A model generated the notes under the pieces. That model had not been told where the DNA came from. It did no database searches and saw only the letters and a program-made list of their open reading frames with translations. Of a stretch of 22,654 nucleotides of DNA, positions 14,728 to 22,654 are shown one piece after another (within the stretch, counting starts at the first letter, position 1; each line of letters starts with the position of its first letter). Origin of the DNA: Coriobacteriaceae bacterium AF45-21 (lineage in GTDB: Bacteria > Actinomycetota > Coriobacteriia > Coriobacteriales > Coriobacteriaceae); assembly GCA_027682925.1 (NCBI GenBank), contig JAQCYU010000033.1:1-22654 (forward strand), in the 5' to 3' direction. A program made the translations under genes and the position numbers.

Positions 14728-15752
14728 ATGGCACAGAGCGCGAACATGGATGCATCGGAGCTTGCACGCGATATCGCGGCCGGCCTAGCATCGGCAACGA
14801 CGGCAACGGAGCGCGCGGCACTGGTGCCCGCAGAGCTCGTCGAGGCCATTCAGCAACTAAAAGCCCAACGTGACGCGGTAATCCTGGCGCACTACTATGT
14901 GGCGCCCGAGGTCCAAGCCGTTGCCGATTACGTCGGCGACAGTTTCTACCTGGCAAAACTCGCCAAGAGCCTGCCGCAGCAGACTATCGTGCTGTGCGGC
15001 GTGGAGTTTATGGGCGAGAGTGCCAAGCTGCTCAACCCCACCAAGACCGTGCTGCTGCCCGAGCCGGGCGCGGACTGCCCCATGGCGCACATGGTCAAGC
15101 GTGAGACGGTCGACGCGGCGCGCGCCGAGTACGGTGACGACCTTGCCGTGGTCTGCTACGTCAACTCCACGGTCGAGATCAAGAGCTGGAGCGACGTGTG
15201 CGTCACCAGCTCCAACGCCGTCAAGATCGTGTCCGAGCTGCCGCAGCAGCACGTCCTGTTCATCCCCGACCAAAACCTGGGCCGCTTCGTAGCCGAGCAG
15301 GTGCCGCAAAAGCACGTCATCCTCAACAACGGCTACTGCCCGCGCCATCACATCATCACCGTCGAGCAGATCGTCGACGCGACGGAGGCCCACCCCGACG
15401 CGCTCGTGCTGGCGCATCCTGAGTGCAAGGCCGACGTCCTGGCCGAGGCCGACTACATCGCTCCACCGCCGGCATCATCAAGTATGCCGAGGAGTCCGAC
15501 GCCAGCGAGTTCATTATCGTGACGGTCCGCGGCGTGCTCTACGAGCTCGAGCGCCGCTGCCAGGGCACCGGCAAGAAGTTCCACTTCCCCGCGGTGAAGC
15601 CCACCTGCGTCAACATGGACCTCATCACGCTCGAAAAGCTCGTGCGCTGCCTGGAGACGGGCGAGGGCGAGGTGCAGATCGGCGTCTCGGACGAGGCGGC
15701 AGACCAGGCCAAGCTCACGCTCGACCGTATGCTCGAGTACGCAGCGCGCTAG
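14728..15752 (+). CDS. nadA: Quinolinate synthase NadA, one missing base
   Basis: NadA condenses iminoaspartate (from NadB) with dihydroxyacetone phosphate to quinolinate using a 4Fe-4S cluster. The cluster cysteines are visible in VLCGVEFMGESAK, AHPECKADV and KPTCVNMDL. Other landmarks are ILAHYYVAPEVQ, YVNSTVEIK and NNGYCPRHH. GAGAGGGGCCTTG precedes the ATG. The frame breaks at 15461: ATCGCTCC should read ATCGCCTCC, after which STAGIIKYAEES continues to the stop. The repaired length is 341 residues, normal for the family. First gene of the NAD operon. Confidence 0.94.
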
Positions 15753-15755
15753 AAC

Positions 15756-15790
15756 AATGTGACATGAGGGACAGTCCCGCATGTCACATT
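15756..15790. repeat. Palindrome with GGGACAGTCCC core between nadA and nadB
   Basis: AATGTGACATG (15756-15766) pairs with 15780-15790, and GGGA/TCCC pair inside around CAG, with one mismatch between the two stems. It starts four bases after the nadA stop and ends 18 bases before the nadB start. It is a REP-like hairpin that may cap or attenuate the transcript. Confidence 0.8.
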
Positions 15791-15808
15791 ACAAGGGAGA
15801 GGATTCCT

Positions 15809-17185
15809 GTGGAAACCAAACAATACCCCGACATGGAGTGCGACGTCGTCATTGCCGGCTGTGGCGTGGCGGGCCTGTACGCGGCTCTCAACCTGCCGAC
15901 GAGCACGCGCGTGATCATGCTCTCCAAGGGCGCTGTCGACGAGTGCGATTCGATGCTCGCGCAGGGCGGCATCTGCGTACTGCCCGAGGGCTCGGACTAC
16001 GATGCCTTCTTTGAGGACACCATGCACGCCGGCCACTACGAGAATCGCCGCGAGAGCGTCGACATCATGATCCGTTCGAGCCGTTCGGTCATCAACGATC
16101 TGCTAGCGATGGGCGTGGATTTTGAGCGCAAGGCCGACGGCAGCCTCAACTTTACCCGCGAGGGTGCGCACAGCCGTCCGCGTATTGCCTTCCATGCCGA
16201 CATTACGGGCAAGGAGATCACGACCAAGCTGCTCCAGGCCGTTCGCAAGCTGGATAACGTGCAGATTTTGGAGCACGTGGCCATGACCGACATCCTGACG
16301 GGCGAGCGTGACGGCGTCACGGTGTGTGTCGGTGTCGTCGCCGTTTCCGTGGACGAGGACAACTCGGTTCGTCCCGCCGACGAGCTGGCAAATGCCGCCG
16401 AGGGCGTGCATGCCGGCGAGCCGTTTAAGATTCATGCCCGCCGCACGCTGTGGGCGACAGGCGGTATCGGCGGCGTGTACGACCATTCGACTAACTACCC
16501 GCAGCTCACCGGTGACGCCTGCTACATCGCGCAGGAGCACGGCATCACGATGGAGCACCTGGACTACGTGCAGATCCACCCCACGGGACTGTTCTCGCCG
16601 CAGCCGGGCCGCACCTTCCTGATCAGCGAGAGCTGCCGCGGCGAAGGCGCGATTCTGCTCAATGCCGCCGGCGAGCGCTTTACCGACGAGCTGCAGCCGC
16701 GCGATGTTGTCGCCGCCGCTATTCGCGAGCAGATGAAGCAGGACGGCACCGAGCACGAGTGGCTGAGCTTTGCCCCCGTCGAGCGCGACGTGGTGACCGG
16801 GCACTTTGCCAACATCCGCGCGCGCTGTCTGGAGGACGGTCGCGACATCTTGGACGAGCCCATTCCCGTTACGCCCACGCAGCACTACTTTATGGGCGGC
16901 GTGTGGGTCGACAAGGACGGCCGCACCTCGATGCCCGAGCTCTACGCCGCTGGCGAGACGGCCTGCAACGGTGTTCACGGCAAGAATCGTCTAGCTTCCA
17001 ACAGCCTGCTCGAGTCCCTAGTTTGGGGCCGCCGCGCTGCTTGGCGTATGCGCACCGGCGAGTCGCTGACCGTGGAGCAGGCCGGTGAGCCCGCGCTTGA
17101 CGGACGTCACCGCGCCCTGAGCGCCGAGACCCTTGCAATCGATGATTTGGCCCGTGCTGCCGGCACACAGGCCGTGGAGGAGTAG
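15809..17185 (+). CDS. nadB: L-aspartate oxidase NadB
   Basis: An FAD enzyme that oxidises L-aspartate to iminoaspartate for NadA. The start is GTG at 15809, preceded by AAGGGAGAGGATTCCT; an upstream ATG at 15764 lies inside the palindrome and is unlikely. FAD binding: CDVVIAGCGVAGLYAALN (residues 11-28). Substrate and flavin region: DSMLAQGGIC, HSRPRIAFHADITGKEI, ATGGIGGVYDHSTNY, QIHPTGL, RGEGAILLN, AAGETACNGVHGKNRLASNS. At 458 residues it is ~80 shorter than E. coli NadB, lacking most of the C-terminal helical part. The frame is intact, unlike its operon neighbours. Confidence 0.95.
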   Translation: METKQYPDMECDVVIAGCGVAGLYAALNLPTSTRVIMLSKGAVDECDSMLAQGGICVLPEGSDYDAFFEDTMHAGHYENRRESVDIMIRSSRSVINDLLAMGVDFERKADGSLNFTREGAHSRPRIAFHADITGKEITTKLLQAVRKLDNVQILEHVAMTDILTGERDGVTVCVGVVAVSVDEDNSVRPADELANAAEGVHAGEPFKIHARRTLWATGGIGGVYDHSTNYPQLTGDACYIAQEHGITMEHLDYVQIHPTGLFSPQPGRTFLISESCRGEGAILLNAAGERFTDELQPRDVVAAAIREQMKQDGTEHEWLSFAPVERDVVTGHFANIRARCLEDGRDILDEPIPVTPTQHYFMGGVWVDKDGRTSMPELYAAGETACNGVHGKNRLASNSLLESLVWGRRAAWRMRTGESLTVEQAGEPALDGRHRALSAETLAIDDLARAAGTQAVEE

Positions 17186-17188
17186 ACC

Positions 17189-18048
17189 ATGAATCCCATT
17201 ACCATGAAGCTCGTCGTCGATGATCTGATTTTGCAGGCTCTGCGCGAGGACATCACGTTTGAGGACGTGAGTACGGCGAGCGTGTGCCCCACGGCGCGCC
17301 CCGCTACCGTTGAGCTCATCGCCAAGGCCGATGGCATTATCGCCGGCCTGGACGTATTCGCTCGCACCTTTGAGCTGCTGGATCCGCAGAGCTCCGTGTT
17401 GTTCGATGTTTCGGATGGCGACGAGGTGCATGCCGGCGACCATGTGGGTCAGGTGCGGGGCGATGCGCGCGTGCTGCTTTCGGGTGAGCGCGTGGCGCTC
17501 AACTACCTGCAGCGCATGAGCGGCATCGCTACCTACACGCACAGCATGGCCGCGGCGCTCGAGGGAACCAAGACCGTGCTCGTCGACACGCGCAAGACCA
17601 CGCCGGGCATGCGCGTCTTCGAGAAGGCCGCGGTCGAGATCGGCGGCGGCAGCAACCACCGTTACAACCTGTCGACGGCCGTCATGCTCAAGGACAACCA
17701 CATCGACGCGCCGGCGGCGTGATGCGTGCGATCGAGATGGCGCGCGCCCATGCATCGTTTACCACGACGGTCGAGATCGAGTGCGAGAACCTGGACATGG
17801 TGCGCGAGGCCGTGGAAGCCGGCGCCGACATCATCATGTTCGACAACATGACCCACGACGACATGGCTGCCGCGATTGAGCTTATCGATGGCCGCGCCAA
17901 GACCGAGTGCTCGGGCAACGTGGACGCCAGCAACATTCGCGCCCTGGCCGATCTGGGTGTCGACTATATTAGCTCGGGCGCCCTGACGCACTCTGCGCCG
18001 ATCCTCGACCTCTCGCTTAAGCACCTGCGTCTGCTGGACGGTAAATAA
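17189..18048 (+). CDS. nadC: Quinolinate phosphoribosyltransferase NadC, one missing base
   Basis: NadC joins quinolinate to PRPP, giving nicotinate mononucleotide and CO2. It starts three bases after the nadB stop. Landmarks: LREDITFEDVST, ERVALNYLQRMSGIAT, DTRKTTPGMRVFEK, GGGSNHRYNL and LKDNHID. The frame is lost at ~17709: GACGCGCC should read GACGCCGCC. It resumes with GGVMRAIEMARAH, then VEIECENLDM, IIMFDNM, ECSGNVDASNI and DYISSGALTHSAP. The repaired product has 286 residues, normal size. Its TAA overlaps the niaR ATG (TAATG). Confidence 0.94.
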
Positions 18049-18592
18049 TGACGCCCGCGAGCGTCGCCGTGCCATCATGGGCGTGCTCGAAGGAGCCAAG
18101 GAGCCCGTTTCGGGCAGCGCACTTGCCCGCGAGGTTGGCGTGAGCCGTCAGGTCGTGGTTCAGGATATTGCCCTGTTGCGTGCCGATGGGCACGATATCG
18201 TGGCGACCAACCGCGGCTACGTGCTGCAGGAAGCTGCGAGTAGCCCCGCCGTGCCCACGCGTCTTGTTAAGGTGCGCCACAGCGTGGAGCAGGCGGGCGA
18301 CGAGCTTACGAGTATCGTCGACGCGGGTGGCGCCGTGCTCAACGTGATCGTCAACCATCGTGTGTACGGCAAGATCACGGCCGACCTGGACATCCGCAAC
18401 CGCCGCGATGTCGAGCGCTACCTAGAGGGCATCGCCAGCGGCAAGAGCTTCCCGCTGCTGACGGTGACCAGCGGCTACCACTTCCATCGCATCGCCGCGG
18501 AAGACGAGCAGACCCTCGACGAGATCGAGGCCATGCTCAAGGAGAAGGGCTACCTTGCCGATTTAATGCCCTACGAGGACGACCTGTCCTAG
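18048..18592 (+). CDS. niaR: NAD-biosynthesis repressor NiaR, one missing base near start
   Basis: NiaR (YrxA) represses NAD synthesis genes when nicotinic acid is present. The ATG at 18048 overlaps the nadC stop, but its frame fails at once. One base restored around 18053 gives MTARERRRAIMGVLEGA, so the true start is very probably this ATG; the in-frame ATG at 18077 would remove part of the first helix. An HTH_11 winged helix follows (SGSALAREVGVSRQVVVQDI), then the 3H domain with its three conserved histidines: VRHSVEQ, NHRVYG, GYHFHRI. About 181 residues when repaired. It closes the operon it should control. Confidence 0.9.
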
Positions 18593-18605
18593 TAACGACG
18601 AATGC

Positions 18606-18644
18606 AAAAGGAGGCCTCCGCGGCGATGCGGAGGCCTCCTTTTT
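18606..18644. terminator. Bidirectional terminator between niaR and ferredoxin
   Basis: A 16-bp perfect stem (18606-18621 with 18628-18643) has a six-base loop, an A run on the left and TTTTT on the right. It can stop the nad operon on the plus strand and the ferredoxin transcript on the minus strand. Confidence 0.92.
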
Positions 18645-18683
18645 GTGCACGGTGTACTTTTGAGTGTGCAGGTGGGGGAGCTG

Positions 18684-18869
18684 TTACTCCTCGACGATCT
18701 CGGTGATCGCGCCGGCGGGGCAAGCGTCCTGGCAAGCGCCACAGGCGACGCAGGAATCCTCGTCAGCGACGGTAGCGACGTCCTGGAGCTCCAGAACGCC
18801 AGCGGGGCAGGAGTCGACGCAAACGCCACAAGCGATGCACTCGTCGGCATCAATTACGGGATGAGCCAT
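18684..18869 (-). CDS. 2[4Fe-4S] ferredoxin
   Basis: A 61-residue clostridial-type ferredoxin, a low-potential electron carrier in the cytoplasm. Two full cluster motifs are present: CIACGVCVDSCP and CVACGACQDACP, with the usual PVIDADE start and acidic tail EIVEE. The start at 18869 (MAHPVID) has CAGAGAGGAAACTACC ahead; a longer reading to 18935 would add a non-ferredoxin leader. It is monocistronic, facing the nad operon across a shared terminator. It suits an anaerobe and could serve pyruvate:ferredoxin oxidoreductase or hydrogenase, but no partner is next to it. Confidence 0.95.
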   Translation of the reverse strand: MAHPVIDADECIACGVCVDSCPAGVLELQDVATVADEDSCVACGACQDACPAGAITEIVEE

Positions 18870-18930
18870 GGTAGTTTCCTCTCTGTTGACCGACGCTACA
18901 GGCGATGCGCGCCGGTTTGATTCGGGCAAA

Positions 18931-18958
18931 AACATACCACGGGAGCGACCGTTTGCAA
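18931..18958 (-). promoter_or_regulatory. Possible promoter of the ferredoxin gene
   Basis: On the minus strand, TTGCAA (18958-18953) and TATGTT (18936-18931) are 16 bases apart, each four of six to consensus, with a leader of ~55 bases. Confidence 0.4.
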
Positions 18959-19090
18959 TACCCTCTGGCCGGCATCTTCATACCGTTCGCCGAGTATGCC
19001 AAGGTTTACTAAAAAACACGCAGGTGGGGCCGCTGAGCTGCGTAAATGTTAGCTAAAGGTGACTTGAAATATTGAGCTATTAAGCGCGCC

Positions 19091-19204
19091 TGCGGAAAGG
19101 GCATCCCGTTATTTGGCCGAAAAACGGGTCGCAGCTTCCGGTTGGACCGCCCGGCGGAAACTGTGTCCCAGAATTCGCGCTCAGACCGGGATACCCTTTC
19201 CGCA
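19091..19204. repeat. Dispersed intergenic palindromic repeat, copy B
   Basis: Outer arms 19091-19108 and 19187-19204 are 18-bp complements with a single G-T difference. An inner inverted repeat (CGGGTCGCAGCTTCCG against 19155-19170) matches in 12 of 16. The middle is related to copy A at 1912-2005. Confidence 0.8.
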
Positions 19205-19464
19205 AGGCAGCCCCAGGCACCTTCGGACCCAAACCTCAGCCATCTCTACATAGATCTCAATAGATTTGCCGAGAACTCAATCAGCGCATCTACCTGCGCA
19301 TTTAAGAACCTAAACTCTCAGCAATAAGAAATCTTATATGAATTGACTTAGATTTTGTATATTCCAGCCCATAAGGGGATACACTACATCCTGAAAGACA
19401 AGCCGAAGCGCCGCGCGACAGACCGTCGAGGCGACGCGAACGCAAAAGAGAGAGGGAATTTCTA
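19205..19464 (+). other. Leader/promoter region of dnaK
   Basis: 260 bases without a gene. An A/T-rich stretch at 19321-19365 (with TTGACT at 19343 and TATATT at 19358, too close to pair as one promoter) marks the likely promoter zone. I could not find a clear HspR HAIR (CTTGAGT-N7-ACTCAAG) or CIRCE operator. The leader ends with GAGAGAGGGAATTTCTA before the dnaK ATG. Confidence 0.4.
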
Positions 19465-21357
<1,893 letters not shown>

Positions 21358-21359
21358 TC

Positions 21360-22202
21360 ATGTCCGCCCGTAAAGCTCGCACGGAGGCGGCCGCCGCTGG
21401 CGCCGCCCCCGTTGACTCTGAGGAGAAGGACGTGAAGATTCCCGTAGAGGCCGTTGACGATACCGAGGCCAACGAGGCCCCGGCCGCCGAGGCTGCCGAG
21501 AACCAGGTAGAGGATTCCAACAAGGAGGCGACGATGACCGAGGACGAGATGGTGGAAGCCGCTATCCGCGCCGGTGAGGAAGCCGCCGACAACGACTTTA
21601 AGCTCAAGTTCGAGCAGGCTCAGAAAGAGCTTGCCGACGTGCGCAATGAGCTCGATGCTGCGGCAGAGGCTCAGAAGGCCGCCGAGGACAAGGCAAAGGA
21701 CGCCACCGAGCGTACCGCCCGTCTGCAGGCCGACTGGGAGAACTTCCGTCGCCGCACCGCCAATGAGCGTATCGCCGAGCGCGAGCGCGCGACCGAGAAG
21801 CTTGTCACCGCGCTGTTGCCGGTGATTGACGATATCGAGCGCGCGATTGACCATGCCCGCAGCCAAGAGCTTTCCGACGACTTTAAGCAGTTCGTCGATG
21901 GCGTCGATGCGGTGCATGCCAAGCTGCTTGATGTGTTTGCGCACGAGGGCGTTGAGCCCATCGACCCCAAGGGCGAGGCGTTCGATCCGCTCGAGCACCA
22001 GGCTGTGGGTCGCGTCGAGGACGCATCGCAGTACGACGAGACCGTCAACGACGTGTACCAGAAGGGCTACCGCATGGCGGATCGCATCCTGCGTTCCGCG
22101 ATGGTGACGGTGACCTACGGTGGCGAGAAGCGCCCCGCACCGGAGCCCGAAGCGGCGCCCGAGGATGCTGCGGCCGATACGGCCGAGAGCACCGAGGAGT
22201 AA
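21360..22202 (+). CDS. grpE: Nucleotide exchange factor GrpE
   Basis: A 280-residue GrpE, the ADP-release factor for DnaK. A long, poorly structured acidic/Ala-rich N-terminus (1-~70) leads to a coiled coil (KFEQAQKELADVRNELDAAA, ~80-120), the conserved QADWENFRRRTANE, the LLPVIDDIERAI helical part, and the beta domain GVEPIDPKGEAFDPLEHQAV. The C-terminal tail is again acidic and Ala/Pro-rich. The start at 21360 is two bases after the dnaK stop; the ribosome site would lie in the dnaK tail (GAGGAC). Internal ATGs exist, but the chosen start gives the tightest coupling; the exact N-terminus is not certain. Confidence 0.96.
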   Translation: MSARKARTEAAAAGAAPVDSEEKDVKIPVEAVDDTEANEAPAAEAAENQVEDSNKEATMTEDEMVEAAIRAGEEAADNDFKLKFEQAQKELADVRNELDAAAEAQKAAEDKAKDATERTARLQADWENFRRRTANERIAERERATEKLVTALLPVIDDIERAIDHARSQELSDDFKQFVDGVDAVHAKLLDVFAHEGVEPIDPKGEAFDPLEHQAVGRVEDASQYDETVNDVYQKGYRMADRILRSAMVTVTYGGEKRPAPEPEAAPEDAAADTAESTEE

Positions 22203-22207
22203 TTGAG

Positions 22208-22238
22208 AAGGGCCCCGGGGCAACACCCGGGGCCCTTT
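22208..22238 (+). terminator. GC-rich hairpin after grpE
   Basis: A 12-bp stem (22208-22219 with 22226-22237) with a six-base loop and only three T after it. Standing between grpE and dnaJ, it may be a partial terminator that lowers dnaJ expression. Confidence 0.7.
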
Positions 22239-22266
22239 CTGGCCTAGTGCCATATGAAAGCATGAG

Positions 22267-22287
22267 CCGCCGCCCGCTGGGCGGCGG
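22267..22287 (+). repeat. Second hairpin in the grpE-dnaJ gap
   Basis: CCGCCGCCC (22267-22275) pairs with GGGCGGCGG (22279-22287) around a three-base loop. It ends ~6 bases before the dnaJ ribosome site AGGAGAGGAG, so it could affect dnaJ translation. Confidence 0.7.
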
Positions 22288-22309
22288 ATGAAACAGGAGA
22301 GGAGCTACG

Positions 22310-22654
22310 ATGGCTGCAGGCAAAACCTTCTATGACATCCTGGGCGTATCCAAGAGCGCCTCCGACAAAGAGATCAAGAGCGCGTTTCGCAAGCTCGCGC
22401 AAAAATATCACCCCGATGCCGGCGGCGACGAGGCCAAGTTCAAGGAGATCAGCGAGGCCTACGAGACGCTTTCGGACGAGAAGAAGCGCAAAGAGTACGA
22501 CCAGATGCTCATGTTTGGCGGCATGCCGGGCGCAGGCGGCGCGTATGGCGGCGGCTACGGTGCCGGCGCGGGCGCCAGCGGCTGGGGGCGACATCTTCGA
22601 CAGCATCTGCCGGCGCGGGCGCCAGCGGCTGGGGGCGACATCTTCGACAGCATC
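22310..22654 (+). CDS. dnaJ: Co-chaperone DnaJ, 5' part only
   Basis: The first part of DnaJ, which delivers substrates to DnaK and stimulates its ATPase. A complete J domain is present: [20 protein letters not shown], the essential HPD in KYHPDAGG, and [22 protein letters not shown] Gly-rich linker follows ([18 protein letters not shown]). There the frame slips: five G at 22584-22588 where four would give GWGDIFDSI, and the following 47 bases are duplicated up to the last base of the window. The zinc-finger and C-terminal domains lie outside. AGGAGAGGAGCTACG precedes the ATG. Confidence 0.93.
   Translation, partial: MAAGKTFYDILGVSKSASDKEIKSAFRKLAQKYHPDAGGDEAKFKEISEAYETLSDEKKRKEYDQMLMFGGMPGAGGAYGGGYGAGAGASGWGRHLRQHLPARAPAAGGDIFDSI
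22561..22654. repeat. 47-bp perfect tandem duplication at the window end
   Basis: Bases 22561-22607 are repeated exactly at 22608-22654, and the second copy ends on the final base. The unit is not a multiple of three and destroys the dnaJ frame, as expected of an assembly artefact. Confidence 0.92.

Noticed and set aside
15764..15808. Earlier nadB start at ATG 15764
   Set aside because: It lies inside the palindrome and lacks a ribosome site; GTG 15809 has AAGGGAGAGG at good spacing and matches the family N-terminus.
19205..19464. HspR (HAIR) or CIRCE heat-shock operator before dnaK
   Set aside because: Only isolated half-like words (AACTCAA, TTGACTTAG) occur; no paired inverted repeat of the right spacing.

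Overview
The window looks like one whole draft contig from a high-GC Actinomycetota of the class Coriobacteriia, most likely Collinsella or a close relative. This is inferred from codon use, protein style, the dnaK-grpE-dnaJ order and the nadA-nadB-nadC-niaR cluster; no database search was possible. No rRNA, tRNA or CRISPR array was found.

Layout: (1) 1-2106: the 3' end of a GH1 6-phospho-beta-glucosidase, a PTS EIIA-Glc gene (crr) with its own promoter and terminator, a small lipoprotein gene, then 475 bases of nested inverted repeats. (2) 2107-8835, minus strand: the NiFe-hydrogenase maturation set hypF-hypC-hypD-hypE followed by a HAD phosphatase. Upstream lie nikR, a nickel-responsive repressor with an unusual His/Cys-rich N-terminus, and a tightly coupled gene for an 82-residue His-rich helical protein. 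(3) 8900-12472: thioredoxin, an unrecognised protein with a faint uracil-DNA-glycosylase-like sequence pattern, a GHKL sensor kinase without a convincing start, and a membrane protein with two PH-like halves. (4) 12470-14621: an intact IS3-family element abutting the decayed remnant of a second one, then two large foldback elements. (5) 14640-18645: NAD de novo synthesis operon nadA-nadB-nadC-niaR, with a promoter overlapped by a candidate NiaR operator and a strong terminator. (6) 18684-22654: a 2[4Fe-4S] ferredoxin (minus), then dnaK-grpE-dnaJ, with dnaJ cut by the window end.

How the genes work together: the Hyp proteins build the Fe(CN)2CO part of the hydrogenase active site while NikR controls nickel supply, so region 2 is a nickel/hydrogenase island. 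hypA, hypB and the hydrogenase itself are not in the window. NiaR is encoded in the operon it probably represses, giving feedback by nicotinic acid.

Two quality warnings. First, at least seven single-base losses break otherwise good genes: GH1, the lipoprotein gene, hypF (twice), nadA, nadC and niaR. Second, both window ends carry a perfect tandem duplication (36 bp and 47 bp). The simplest reading is consensus and contig-end error, not natural gene decay. The most interesting biology is the NikR/small-protein pair, the two-half membrane protein, and the dense families of structured intergenic repeats.
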